From the NCBI GenBank assembly GCA_965140395.1, contig OZ223205.1, positions 434,001 to 498,000 of the forward strand: a DNA stretch of 64,000 bases, given 5' to 3'. The first letter of the stretch is position 1. Every line of letters starts with the position of its first letter. Both the position numbers and the translations under genes were made by a program. Source of the DNA: Parvibaculum sp002684405. Lineage in GTDB: Bacteria; Pseudomonadota; Alphaproteobacteria; Parvibaculales; Parvibaculaceae. Below, in pieces: positions 43,249 to 52,327 of this stretch. The notes below the pieces were generated by a model. It ran no database searches, had not been told where the DNA came from, and saw only the letters and a list, made by a program, of their open reading frames with translations.

Positions 43249-44673
43249 CTAATGCACGACGGCGCTGGCGCGTTCTTCCTTCACGAAGAGCAGCAGCACG
43301 AGGCCGGTCAGGATCAGCGGGATCGCGACCATCAGACCGAAGCGCTGGTTCTGCGTCAGCTCCGTCACGATGCCGATGAAGAGCGGAGCGATCCATGCCG
43401 TCGCCTTGCCGCATAGCGCGAAGAGACCGAAGAACTCCGTCATCATCTCCTTGGGCGAGATGCGCGCCATCATGGTGCGGCTCGACGCAATGACCGGCCC
43501 CACCATCAGCCCGAAGAGCGCGATCATCACCAGGAAGAGCTGCTGCGGCAATGTGGAGAAGGCCGCCGCATCCTCAGGCACCGGCACGATGATGAAATAG
43601 AAGATCCGGTCCCTGTCGAAGGACAGGATGACGGCGAAGAACACCACCACGCCGATGATCGCCCAGACCAGCGTGCGCTTCGACCCGATCTTGAGGTCGA
43701 CCCAGCCGCCCACGAACCCGCCCAGCGCCGCGAAGAGCGTGACCCAGACACCGTAGATCGCCATCTGCATCGCACCCCATTGGAAAATGGACGCAGCCAG
43801 AATGCCGCCGAACACGAAGATCGCCGTCATGCCGTCGTAGAACAGCATGCGCGCCAGCAGATAAAGACCGACATTGCGGAAATGGCGTACCGATTTGAGC
43901 GTCTCCCAAAGCCGTATGAGCCCGGCCTTCGCCGCCTCGCGCCGCCCGAGACCCTTGGTCACCTGATCGGGCACCATGAAGAGGAGCGGCAGCATGAAGA
44001 TGACGAACCATGCGCCCGAGATCGGCCCGACGATGCGGTCCGTCTCATGCGCGGCCTTGGACAATCCGAAAAGCGGTTCGGCCGGAATGAAGGAAGCGCT
44101 CACCTCGCCCGGCAACTGGAAAAAGATCAGCACAAGAATAAGCGCAAAAATCGCCGCAAGCTGACCCATACCGATGCCGATGCCCGACAGGAGGCCGATG
44201 CGCCGGTCGGATGCGATGGTGGGCAGCATGGCATTGGCAAAGATGATAGCGAATTCCATCCCCACCGCCGCGACGATGAGCGACACCATGACATGGAAAA
44301 GCGGCTCGCCCGGTATCGCGAACCAGAGGCCGAAACAGCCCGCCGCACACATCAGCATGGACGCGACGATCCAGGGTTTGCGCGGTCCGGCCGCATCCGC
44401 CATTGCGCCAAGAAGCGGGCTCATAAGTGCGATGGTGACGCCGGCAATCGCCTGCACATATCCCCAATAGGCCTGCCCCTCGACCGGGTTGGCCGCAAGC
44501 ACATTGGTGAAGAAGGGCGGAAAGAGAAAGATCGTGATGAGCGAGAAATAGGTCTGGTTCGCCCATTCATAGAGAACCCAGGCGCCTTGCGCCCAGTTGG
44601 AGGCCGGTTCCTTGCCGCCGGTGTCGTGCGGCGGCTGCCATTGGGGCACGGCCCCCTCGATGATCTCACTCAC
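43249..44673 (-). CDS. MFS transporter (UMF1/Atg22-like), second gene of a pair
   Basis: The 474 residues contain about twelve transmembrane helices. Family features are YEWANQTYFSLITIFLFPPF near the N-terminus and SPLLGAMADAAGPRKPW, the MFS A-like loop. The UMF1 branch contains Atg22 and bacterial exporters of unknown substrate. The gene starts with GTG that overlaps the upstream paralogue's TAG stop as TAGTG, giving tight translational coupling. Its sequence parallels the next protein along the whole length, so the pair arose by duplication and may work together. Confidence 0.9.
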   Translation of the reverse strand: MSEIIEGAVPQWQPPHDTGGKEPASNWAQGAWVLYEWANQTYFSLITIFLFPPFFTNVLAANPVEGQAYWGYVQAIAGVTIALMSPLLGAMADAAGPRKPWIVASMLMCAAGCFGLWFAIPGEPLFHVMVSLIVAAVGMEFAIIFANAMLPTIASDRRIGLLSGIGIGMGQLAAIFALILVLIFFQLPGEVSASFIPAEPLFGLSKAAHETDRIVGPISGAWFVIFMLPLLFMVPDQVTKGLGRREAAKAGLIRLWETLKSVRHFRNVGLYLLARMLFYDGMTAIFVFGGILAASIFQWGAMQMAIYGVWVTLFAALGGFVGGWVDLKIGSKRTLVWAIIGVVVFFAVILSFDRDRIFYFIIVPVPEDAAAFSTLPQQLFLVMIALFGLMVGPVIASSRTMMARISPKEMMTEFFGLFALCGKATAWIAPLFIGIVTELTQNQRFGLMVAIPLILTGLVLLLFVKEERASAVVH

Positions 44674-46169
44674 TACTCTGCTGCCTCCGCCCGTTCTTCC
44701 TTCACGAAGAGAACGAGCCCCAGTCCGACACCGAGAAGCAGCAGAACGGAGGCAAAGCCGACCCGCTGGCTCTGGAAGAAGGACGTTGTGAACCCCACAA
44801 CCGCCGGCCCGAGAAAGGCCGTCGCCGTGCCCGATAGCGCATAGAGACCAAAAAACTCCGACATTTTCGTTGCAGGGGCAAGTCGCGCCAGCATGGTCCG
44901 ACTGTTTGCATAGGCCGCGGTAATGAAAATCGCGATCAGAACGACCACCATCACATAGAGAAGTTCGGGAACGGTGGCGAAGAAAGGCAGATCCCAGACT
45001 TTCGGTGCATTGGGGTCCCAGGGAAAGAAAAAGAAGAGTTCCGTCGGCGTAATGGAAACGGCAAGCAGCAGACCCAGAGACGTGCCGCCGATGGAAATGA
45101 GGATCGCAGCCTTCGACCCGAACGTGTCGTCGAGCCAGCCGCCGAAGAACCCGCCGCCGACCGCGAAGATCGACAGCACGATGCCGTAGATCGTCAGCGT
45201 CAGCGCATCCCAGTGAAAGATGCCCGCCGCATAGACGCCGCCGAAAATGAGAATGGCCGTCTGCCCGTCATTGTAGAACATCCGGGCGATGAGATAGGTC
45301 GCCACATTCCGGTAATGCTTGAGCTGACGCACTGTCTTGATAACGCGCGTGCCGCCCTGCCGGATACTGTCCACCAGACCCGGGCGCGCCTTGCGCGGCC
45401 TGTCGGGTGTAAAGAACATCAGCGGGAGCGTGAAGAAGAACAGCCACAAGCCTGCAATCGGACCGGCAATACGGCTGTTCTGAAATGTGCTGACATCGAT
45501 ACCGAACAGCGCATGGTCGGGGATGAACCCCCAGCTCACCCGGCCCGGCAGCATGAAGGCATAGAGCATGAAGCAGAGGATCAGCAGCCCGCCCGCATTG
45601 CCCAGCGCCAGCCCCAGCCCCGAAAGAAATCCGATCCGCTCGTTCGGTGCGACCGACGGCAGCATGGAATTGTGGAAGACTTCCGAAAAGGCAAAGGCCA
45701 CCGAGACGATCACGATCAGCGCCGCAATCGTCGAGATGGAAAGACCTTCCGGCCCGGGCATCGCCCACCAGAGCGCGAAAGTGGCCGGGGCCATGATCCC
45801 GACAAAGACGGCAAGCCAGGGCTTGCGACGCCCGCCCGAATCCGCGATTGCACCGAGAACCGGTGCCAGGCAGGCGATAACGAAGCCGGCGATGGAGTTG
45901 ATATTGCCCCATATGGCCTGACCCTTCACCGGGTCGCCCACCACCACATTGGTGAAATAGGGAGAGAAAATGTAGATGGTGATGAGGAGGACGTAGGGAT
46001 TGCGGGCCCATTCGAAGACGGCCCAGCTCACCTGGCCCTTCTTGTCCGCCGCCCTGTCGCCCGTCGCGGAGAGCGGATGCCCGTCATGGTCGGCGCCTGC
46101 TGAAAAAGACTCCGCCCCTTGCGCGCCCGCTTCTACGGCAGGGCCCGCTTCCTTCGCAAAATCGACCAA
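44673..46169 (-). CDS. MFS transporter (UMF1/Atg22-like), first gene of a pair
   Basis: The 498 residues start with a hydrophilic tail of about 45 residues, then WAVFEWARNPYVLLITIYIF and APVLGAIADSGGRRKPWLAV, again typical of the UMF1/Atg22 branch. The late segment MSEFFGLYALSGTATAFLGP matches TEFFGLFALCGKATAWIAP in the neighbouring paralogue. The start is TTG at 46169, with GGGAGG five bases upstream. The substrate is unknown. It is the first gene of the two-gene unit. Confidence 0.9.
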   Translation of the reverse strand: MVDFAKEAGPAVEAGAQGAESFSAGADHDGHPLSATGDRAADKKGQVSWAVFEWARNPYVLLITIYIFSPYFTNVVVGDPVKGQAIWGNINSIAGFVIACLAPVLGAIADSGGRRKPWLAVFVGIMAPATFALWWAMPGPEGLSISTIAALIVIVSVAFAFSEVFHNSMLPSVAPNERIGFLSGLGLALGNAGGLLILCFMLYAFMLPGRVSWGFIPDHALFGIDVSTFQNSRIAGPIAGLWLFFFTLPLMFFTPDRPRKARPGLVDSIRQGGTRVIKTVRQLKHYRNVATYLIARMFYNDGQTAILIFGGVYAAGIFHWDALTLTIYGIVLSIFAVGGGFFGGWLDDTFGSKAAILISIGGTSLGLLLAVSITPTELFFFFPWDPNAPKVWDLPFFATVPELLYVMVVVLIAIFITAAYANSRTMLARLAPATKMSEFFGLYALSGTATAFLGPAVVGFTTSFFQSQRVGFASVLLLLGVGLGLVLFVKEERAEAAE

Positions 46170-46281
46170 ATTATCCTCCCGTTCCGCTCGCCTTTACCGG
46201 GAGCGGCCCAATTTTTTCGTAATTGGAGCATGAAAGGAGGACAGGGAAAAGTTATTCGGCCGTAACGTCGGACGGGCCCGC

Positions 46282-46779
46282 CTAGGCCGCCTGCCCGCAG
46301 CACTTCTTGTATTTTTTGCCCGACCCGCAGGAGCAGGGATCGTTGCGGCCGATCTTTTCGACCTTGCGCGGACGCGCGCCCATGATGCCGTCCACATACC
46401 ACCAGCGCCCGTCCTGCTTGCGGAAGGTCGCCGTCTCGTGATGGACGCGGTCCTGATTGTCCGCCTGGAAATGCGCAACGAATTCGACGACGCCATCCTC
46501 ATCCTGCTTGCCGCCGGCTTCCGCGTAGCGCACCTCAAGCCCCGTCCAGAGGCTGGACTTCGCCCATTCCAGCGCGGCCTCGCGGTCGAAATCCTCCCGC
46601 GTGCCGGGCAGCAGGGTCTCTTCCAGATAATCGGCATTATGCGTGGCAAAGGCCGTATAGCGCGAGCGCATCAGCGCCTCGGCCGTCGGCGGCAGCGCCG
46701 CGCCGGAAAGGAAAGGACCGCAGCATTCGCCGAAAATCTTGCCGGAACGGCAGGGGCAGGCATCGGTATCGGAAATCAT
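46282..46779 (-). CDS. YchJ family protein (NTF2-like fold with SEC-C motifs)
   Basis: The 165 residues start with a Cys-rich SEC-C-type motif (CPCRSGKIFGECCGPFL), continue with the NTF2-like middle (EALMRSRYTAFATHNADYLE, FQADNQDRVHHETATF) and end with a second SEC-C motif (GRNDPCSCGSGKKYKKCCG). SEC-C motifs bind zinc and in SecA contact SecB or ribosomes. The function of YchJ proteins is not established. The ATG at 46779 fits family length. Confidence 0.93.
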   Translation of the reverse strand: MISDTDACPCRSGKIFGECCGPFLSGAALPPTAEALMRSRYTAFATHNADYLEETLLPGTREDFDREAALEWAKSSLWTGLEVRYAEAGGKQDEDGVVEFVAHFQADNQDRVHHETATFRKQDGRWWYVDGIMGARPRKVEKIGRNDPCSCGSGKKYKKCCGQAA

Positions 46780-46859
46780 CGGGGCGTGGCCTCGGCAGGT
46801 AGGTGCGATGGATCGGCCATCCTCATAAGGCCCGGCGTGAAAAAATGCAAAACCCGGGA

Positions 46860-48083
46860 TCAGGCCGTTTCGCGCAGGCTTCGACGCACGGCAAGCCAGA
46901 GCGCGGCCAGCAGCAGCGGAAATCCAAGTTGCAGATGGGTCGCGTTGGCAAGAAAGCTGGTCAGCGGCGGGATCAGCACCAGCGCCAGCAGCCACAGCTT
47001 TTCGCCTCGACCGGACCCGTTGACCGCCATGTCGCTCGCGATAATCGCCAGCGGTACCGCCAGCAGCGCCATCTCGTAATCGAAGAGATAGGGCGGCACG
47101 AGCAGGCTCGCCGATACCAGCACCGCCCAGCTGGCCCGCGTCATGCCGATGCGCCGCCAGACGATGACGACAACCGTCGCAGCGCCCAGCGCCACCAGTG
47201 CCTGCAGGGCATAGGCCGTATCGGCGCCCACGCCCAGATATCGGAAAAAGACCCATGCGCTCGGCATCTTCGCCCAGGGCAGCAACCCGCCCTCGAAAAT
47301 CGTCCTTACCAATTCCAGATTGCCGAAAAAGACCTGCCAGAGGCCGAAACCGAAGACAGCGGTGGCCAGCCCGCAAAAGCCGAGCGTCGCCACGGCCGCG
47401 GCAAAAAAGATACGCCACTGCCCGGCGGCGATGAGAGCGAACGGAATGAGCAGGCCGAATTGCGGCTTGAAGGCCAGAAGCCCGATAAAGAGCCCAGCCC
47501 AGAGGGCACCCCGCGCGCGCCTTTCGCTCGCCAGCGCCGCGCCCGCGAATAGCGCGGCCGAATAGAGCGAGTTCTGCCCGTGATAAAGGCAGAGCAGCGT
47601 TGCCGGAAAAGCCGCTAGCAACCAGTAGGGGGTCGGCTGGTTGAGCAATGGGCGGCAGGCATAGAGATAGGCGCCGAAACCCAGCGCGGTGAAAACGAAG
47701 AAGGAAAGCGCGTAAGGCAGCAGGGCCAGAGGCGCGACGAGAAGCTGGAACGTCGGCGGATAGTGCCAGAGATAGGCGGCCTGCGTGGCCGGGACCGCCT
47801 TCTGCTGCGCTTCATGCGCCTGATCCATATCGAAAGCGGCCTCGGGCCGTCCGTCGAGCGTCAGCTCCGACGCGCCCCAGAAAGTGATGAAGTCGTACCC
47901 CAGCGGGCGATCCTTCAGATCGAGCCCGTCATGCGAGGTGACCACCAGCAGGATCGCGGACAGGAGAAAGATCCCCAGGACGATGCGCGGATAGTTGCGC
48001 ATCCGCTCCAGGTCGAAAAGAGCGGGCGCGGAGACCGCCGCCTCCTCGATTTCCTGCTGCGCGGGCGCTGTGGACATGGACAT
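46860..48083 (-). CDS. GT87/DUF2029 family membrane glycosyltransferase
   Basis: The 407-residue protein has about ten transmembrane helices and a cytosolic N-terminal tail. Typical GT87/DUF2029 features are YDFITFWGASELTLDG after helix 1, YLWHYPPTFQLLVAPLALLP and LLCLYHGQNSLYSAALFAGA. Members use polyprenyl-phosphate-linked mannose or similar donors; the acceptor is unknown. Either ATG at 48083 or 48077 could start it. A longer frame upstream has no support. Confidence 0.88.
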   Translation of the reverse strand: MSMSTAPAQQEIEEAAVSAPALFDLERMRNYPRIVLGIFLLSAILLVVTSHDGLDLKDRPLGYDFITFWGASELTLDGRPEAAFDMDQAHEAQQKAVPATQAAYLWHYPPTFQLLVAPLALLPYALSFFVFTALGFGAYLYACRPLLNQPTPYWLLAAFPATLLCLYHGQNSLYSAALFAGAALASERRARGALWAGLFIGLLAFKPQFGLLIPFALIAAGQWRIFFAAAVATLGFCGLATAVFGFGLWQVFFGNLELVRTIFEGGLLPWAKMPSAWVFFRYLGVGADTAYALQALVALGAATVVVIVWRRIGMTRASWAVLVSASLLVPPYLFDYEMALLAVPLAIIASDMAVNGSGRGEKLWLLALVLIPPLTSFLANATHLQLGFPLLLAALWLAVRRSLRETA

Positions 48084-48390
48084 TCCCGGATCTGTCGCTC
48101 GGTCCGGCCAAGCATAGGAACCCAAACTTAAGGGAGACTTACACGAAGTCAGAGATGCGGCAGGATATACCAGACCGCGCCGACTGCGGAGCCTGCCGAC
48201 AGGACGAACCCGATGAGCACCATCAATCCGTCCGTCGCCGTCATGCCTGCGAGTGCTCGGGTCGATAGGGCGGCAATATGGCGAAGGACCCAGACGCAGC
48301 GTCATCAAATGCTTGCGCGGGACGCCGTTACCCCGCGCCGACTTAACGCTTGCCGCCCCCGTCGCTTCGGTCTAACCGGTCGGGCAAGCA
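48084..48390. other. 307-bp region between GT87 and acyl-CoA dehydrogenase genes
   Basis: This divergent intergenic region carries one candidate tiny gene (48149-48244, minus strand). The rest shows no gene. The promoter of the plus-strand ACAD should lie at 48300-48390, but I found no clear box pair. Confidence 0.5.
48149..48244 (-). CDS. possible tiny membrane protein (31 aa)
   Basis: This encodes MTATDGLMVLIGFVLSAGSA followed by VGAVWYILPHL, a single hydrophobic helix. Third codon positions are mostly G/C (26 of 31), which supports coding, but the ribosome-binding site is poor (AGGC right next to the ATG). It could be a leader or a genuine small protein. Confidence 0.4.
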   Translation of the reverse strand: MTATDGLMVLIGFVLSAGSAVGAVWYILPHL

Positions 48391-49563
48391 ATGAAACCTG
48401 AGGACCTGAAAATGACGGAACGGGCACGCGCACTGGTCGCCGCTGTGGAGACATTCATTCGCGAAGAAGTGATCCCCTTCGAGAAGGATCCGCGCAATGG
48501 CGGGCATGGCCCGACCGACGATCTTGCCAATGAGCTGAAGGCGAAGGCCCGTGCGGCGGGCCTGATCGCACCGCATGTCGGCGAGGAATGGGGCGGGCTC
48601 GGCCTCACCCATTCCGAAATCGCGCTCGTCTTCCGTGCGGCCGGCTATTCGCCGCTCGGCCCCATCGCGCTCAATTGCATGGCCCCCGACGAAGGCAATA
48701 TGCACCTGCTGGAAAAGGTCGCCTCCACCGAACAGAAGGAACGCTATCTGCGCCCGCTCGCTGCTGGCGAAACACGCTCCGCCTTCCTGATGACCGAGCC
48801 CGATGGCGGCGCCGGCTCCGATCCGTCCATGATGAAGACGATCGCGAAACAGGACGGCAATCACTGGGTGGTGAACGGGCGCAAATCGTTCATCACCGGC
48901 GGCGAGGGCGCGACGGCGGCCATCATAATGGCAAAAACGGACGAAGGCGCGACACTGTTCCTTGCCGACATGGAGACGCCGGGCATCCGCGTCGAACGCA
49001 TTCTCGACACGCTGGACAGCTCCATGCCCGGCGGCCATGCCGTGGTGGCGCTCGACAATGTGCGCCTCACCTCCGACCAGATCCTCGGCGAGGCGCATCA
49101 GGGCTTCAAATATGCGCAGGTGCGGCTTGCGCCCGCCCGCCTCACCCATTGCATGCGCTGGTGGGGTACGGCAAACCGCGCCCATGACATCGCCGCCGAC
49201 TATGCGTGCAAGCGCCACGCTTTCGGCAAGCCGATCATCGATCATGAGGGCGTCGGCTATCAGCTCGCCGATAACAAGATCGACCTCAAACAGGCCGAAC
49301 TGATGATCGACTGGTGCGCGGGCGTCCTCGACACCGGCGCGCAAGGCACGGAAGAAAGCTCCATGGCCAAAGTCGCCGTCTCCGAAGCGCTCTGGCGCGT
49401 GGCCGATCGTTGCGTGCAGGTAATGGGCGGCACGGGCGTCACCCGCGACACGGTCGTCGAACAGGCCTTCCGCGAAATCCGTGCCTTCCGCATCTATGAC
49501 GGCCCCAGCGAAGTGCATCGCTGGAGCCTCGCCAAGCGCATCAAAAAGCAGTATTCGCGGTGA
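48391..49563 (+). CDS. acyl-CoA dehydrogenase (ACAD10/11-like)
   Basis: The 390 residues have the complete ACAD architecture: N-terminal helical domain (ARAAGLIAPHVGEEWGGLGL), middle domain with SAFLMTEPDGGAGSDPSMM, and C-terminal helices with QVMGGTGVTRDTVVEQAFRE and the ending RIYDGPSEVHRWSLAKRI. The DGPSEVH ending places it near the ACAD10/11 group. It should oxidise an acyl-CoA with FAD and pass electrons to ETF. The start could also be the ATG at 48412, which has GAGG upstream. Confidence 0.92.
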   Translation: MKPEDLKMTERARALVAAVETFIREEVIPFEKDPRNGGHGPTDDLANELKAKARAAGLIAPHVGEEWGGLGLTHSEIALVFRAAGYSPLGPIALNCMAPDEGNMHLLEKVASTEQKERYLRPLAAGETRSAFLMTEPDGGAGSDPSMMKTIAKQDGNHWVVNGRKSFITGGEGATAAIIMAKTDEGATLFLADMETPGIRVERILDTLDSSMPGGHAVVALDNVRLTSDQILGEAHQGFKYAQVRLAPARLTHCMRWWGTANRAHDIAADYACKRHAFGKPIIDHEGVGYQLADNKIDLKQAELMIDWCAGVLDTGAQGTEESSMAKVAVSEALWRVADRCVQVMGGTGVTRDTVVEQAFREIRAFRIYDGPSEVHRWSLAKRIKKQYSR

Positions 49564-49649
49564 GACGACCGTGGCTGGGGGCTCAAAAGCCTCGGAAATC
49601 CTGGTGACTTCGCCACCATCATCGTTCTGGTCAATGCTTTTCATGCAAA

Positions 49650-49670
49650 TAATGTCTTTTTCAGACATTA
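49650..49670. promoter_or_regulatory. perfect 8-bp inverted repeat, candidate operator of the uptake operon
   Basis: TAATGTCT (49650-49657) and AGACATTA (49663-49670) are separated by TTTTC and lie 12 bases before the first gene of the operon. This could be a regulator site or a leader hairpin. The LysR gene at the end of the cluster is a candidate partner. Confidence 0.45.
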
Positions 49671-49682
49671 CTGCCCGGGTCT

Positions 49683-50405
49683 ATGACTCAAGGCATGATG
49701 CAGACCCTCGACCCATCGCCGTTTGCGGAAACGACTTCCGTCTCTCCGGTAACGCTGGAAAGCCTTGCCGGCGTCTGGAAGCGGACGCTGCTCGTCGAAG
49801 CCGACGGCAGCCGCGATGACACCAGCACCGTCTACTGGCTCCAGCTCGGCTCGATCTGCGGCGACATCCGCCTGACGGCCGACCGCGCGGCAAGCGGCAT
49901 GTCCGCCTTTGCCGGGTCCCTGAGCGAGCGCGACGGCATCTTCCGCTGGAGCCCGGAAGTCGCCCAGGGCATTCCCGCCGACGCCGACCCCGATGAGGGC
50001 ACCCTCAAATGGGAGAGCGGCATATTGCGCGAAGACGGCGTGCGCCGCCCCTATCTCGAGCACTGGCAGCGCGCGGCAACGCCTTCCCCTGAGGATTACG
50101 CGCTGCGCTTCCACGACGACCGCGAATGCCTGGACGGCTATCTCATTCGCATCGCCGACTTCGGGTTCTACGCCTGTCGGCCAAGGAGCGGCGCCTCCCC
50201 TTGTTTCGCGCTCCTGCGGGCAACGGCCAAGGGGTGGGCCGTCGCGGAGGCACTCTCCGAAACCCTCCATCCCGGTCAGCCTTTCGTCTGGCCCGAGATC
50301 GCCCGCACCATTGCGAGCGCGCCCGGCCTGGCGGGCTGCAAATTCGGCGAGAGCAGCGTCGTCACCTTCGAGCGAATGCCTGTCCGCAACGAGGGTGCGC
50401 CATGA
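49683..50405 (+). CDS. conserved hypothetical protein of the uptake operon
   Basis: I do not recognise a named family. The 240 residues contain a beta-rich, lipocalin-like opening (SLAGVWKRTLLVEADGSRDD, then VYWLQLGSICGDIRL) and other strands around YALRFHDDRECLDGYLIRIA. It lacks a signal peptide and membrane helix. Its stop codon overlaps the start of the oxygenase gene (ATGATG), so it is the first gene of the operon. The start may be the ATG at 49683 or one of two ATGs 12-15 bases later; none has a strong ribosome-binding site. Confidence 0.8.
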   Translation: MTQGMMQTLDPSPFAETTSVSPVTLESLAGVWKRTLLVEADGSRDDTSTVYWLQLGSICGDIRLTADRAASGMSAFAGSLSERDGIFRWSPEVAQGIPADADPDEGTLKWESGILREDGVRRPYLEHWQRAATPSPEDYALRFHDDRECLDGYLIRIADFGFYACRPRSGASPCFALLRATAKGWAVAEALSETLHPGQPFVWPEIARTIASAPGLAGCKFGESSVVTFERMPVRNEGAP

Positions 50406-51433
50406 TGGCCTTCCGGGAAATTCCACTCGTCGACATTTCCGGTCTTGGCGATACCGACCCCGCGCGCCATGCCGAAACGGTCGAGGATATCCGCAAGGCG
50501 GCATCGCAGGTCGGCTTCCTCTATGTGAGCGGCCACGGCATCCCTGCGGAAACCATTGCTCGCCTGCGCGCCGCCACCGAAGCCTTCTTCGCGCGCCCGC
50601 AGGACGAAAAGATGAAGGTCTATATCGGCAACTCGCGAAATCATCGCGGCTATGTGCCGGAAGGCGAGGAAGTCTTCTATGGCGGCAGCAAGGACAAGAA
50701 GGAAGCCTTCGACCTTTCTATCGACCTGCCTGCGAACGACCCGGATTATGTAAGCGGCAATCCGCTTCTCGGCCCCAATCAATGGCCAGAAGACATGCCC
50801 GAATTCCACGATGCCGTTTCCGCCTATTACGACGCAATCTTCGCGCTCGGTCATCGCCTGCTGCACGGTTTTGCCGAAGCGCTGGGGCTCGAGCCGACGG
50901 CACTCGACGAATATTTCGTCAAGCCGCCATCGCAGCTTCGCCTCATTCACTACCCTTACGATCCCGCTCCCGATGTTCAGGGCATCGGCGCGCATACCGA
51001 TTATGAGGTTTTCACCCTGCTGCTGCCGACCGCACCGGGACTGGAAGTGATGAACGGCAAGGGCGAGTGGATCGACGCCCCGCCCGTCGAAGGAGCGTTC
51101 GTCGTCAATATCGGCGACATGCTGGAAGTCTGGTCGAACGGCGTCTTCACCGCCACCTCGCATCGCGTGCGCAAGGTGCAGGAGGAACGCTATTCCTTCC
51201 CGCTCTTCTTTTCCTGCGACTACTGGACGAAGGTGGAACCGCTTCCCGCCTTTGTCTCAGCTGACCGTCCAGCGGCCTATCCGCCCGTCATCGCAGGCGA
51301 GCATCTCCATGCACAGACCGTTCAGACTTTCACCTATCTGAAGGAACGTCTCGCCCGCGGCGAGATCGACATGCCGGAAGGAAGCCTCGGTCTTTCCTCC
51401 TTCGGGCGCGAAGCCCGTGTGAGGGGTACATGA
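50402..51433 (+). CDS. 2-oxoglutarate/Fe(II)-dependent oxygenase (isopenicillin N synthase-like)
   Basis: The 343 residues show the DIOX N-terminal domain (REIPLVDISGLGDTD, AASQVGFLYVSGHGIP) and the double-stranded beta-helix core. Iron ligands are His198 and Asp200 in GIGAHTDYEVFTLL and His254 in TATSHRVRKV. The RYS triad at 263-265 would hold the co-substrate carboxylate. Overlap at both ends (ATGA) shows it is part of the operon with the upstream unknown gene and the ABC permease. It probably oxidises the compound the transporter brings in, by analogy with taurine-dioxygenase operons. Confidence 0.9.
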   Translation: MMAFREIPLVDISGLGDTDPARHAETVEDIRKAASQVGFLYVSGHGIPAETIARLRAATEAFFARPQDEKMKVYIGNSRNHRGYVPEGEEVFYGGSKDKKEAFDLSIDLPANDPDYVSGNPLLGPNQWPEDMPEFHDAVSAYYDAIFALGHRLLHGFAEALGLEPTALDEYFVKPPSQLRLIHYPYDPAPDVQGIGAHTDYEVFTLLLPTAPGLEVMNGKGEWIDAPPVEGAFVVNIGDMLEVWSNGVFTATSHRVRKVQEERYSFPLFFSCDYWTKVEPLPAFVSADRPAAYPPVIAGEHLHAQTVQTFTYLKERLARGEIDMPEGSLGLSSFGREARVRGT

Positions 51434-52290
51434 CAGCAGAACCGGTCCTCGAAACATCCGTCCAGCCCCGACGCAGGTCTTCCCCGATGCCGAAAAGGAG
51501 CTTGTTCGATATCTACGGGACGATCTCCCGCCGGCGCAGATTTGCGCTTGGCGTTCTGGGCGCAAGCGCCTTTCTGCTCTGCTGGCAACTGACATCCGTA
51601 CTGGGGCTGACGTCGCCCCGGCTTCTGCCTCCCCCCCTTCAGGTCGGCAGCGCACTCATCGACTTGCTGGCGCACGGCTTCGCCGACGATGTGATGGTGA
51701 GCATCTACCGCATCGCTCTGAGTTTTCTGGTCGCCACCGCGATCGCCTATCCGCTGGGGCTGCTCATCGGCACGCTGGCCGCGGTCTCCGCATTCTTTTC
51801 GCCGGTCGTTTCCGCCTTCCGCTATCTGCCCGCGCCCGCCTTCGTCCCGCTTCTCCTGATGTGGTTCGGCCCGGGCGACGAACAGAAGATCGCGCTTCTC
51901 TTTCTCGGCGTGATCTGGTTCCTCATCACCATCATCGCAGACCATGTGCGCAGCGTGCCCCGCGAACTCGTGGAGTCTGCCCGCACGCTCGGCGCCAACA
52001 CACCTCTCGTCTTTCTACGGATTATTGCGCCCGCCTCGCTGCCCCGCGTCTGGGATGGATTGCGCCAGATGCTGGCGGTGAGCTGGACCTATCTCGTCAT
52101 CGCCGAAATCGTCGCCGCCACAGACGGCATCGGCGCGATGATGATGCGCGCCCAGCGCTTCGTGCGCGTCGACGACGTCATGGCAGGCATCCTGACCATC
52201 GGCGTGCTGGGCGTCATCTTCGATCTTCTCTTCCGCTTCGCCGGAAACATCCTGTTCCCCTATGAACGCTTCGAGCGGGAACGCAACTGA
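51430..52290 (+). CDS. ABC transporter permease (SsuC/TauC/ThiX-like)
   Basis: The 286 residues contain about six transmembrane helices and the EAA loop ESARTLGANTPLVFLRIIAP, typical of permeases of nitrate/sulfonate/taurine/pyrimidine-type importers. It overlaps the oxygenase stop (ATGA). The binding-protein gene follows. No ATP-binding subunit gene is nearby, so one must be supplied from elsewhere or shared with another system. Confidence 0.93.
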   Translation: MTAEPVLETSVQPRRRSSPMPKRSLFDIYGTISRRRRFALGVLGASAFLLCWQLTSVLGLTSPRLLPPPLQVGSALIDLLAHGFADDVMVSIYRIALSFLVATAIAYPLGLLIGTLAAVSAFFSPVVSAFRYLPAPAFVPLLLMWFGPGDEQKIALLFLGVIWFLITIIADHVRSVPRELVESARTLGANTPLVFLRIIAPASLPRVWDGLRQMLAVSWTYLVIAEIVAATDGIGAMMMRAQRFVRVDDVMAGILTIGVLGVIFDLLFRFAGNILFPYERFERERN

Positions 52291-52327
52291 GCGGCGGACG
52301 AGTACCCGCCGAGCAAGGAGTATGATT

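Noticed and set aside
49564..49682. TPP or other riboswitch in front of the uptake operon
   Set aside because: There is no THI-box (CTGAGA-type) sequence or other known conserved core; only short inverted repeats are present.
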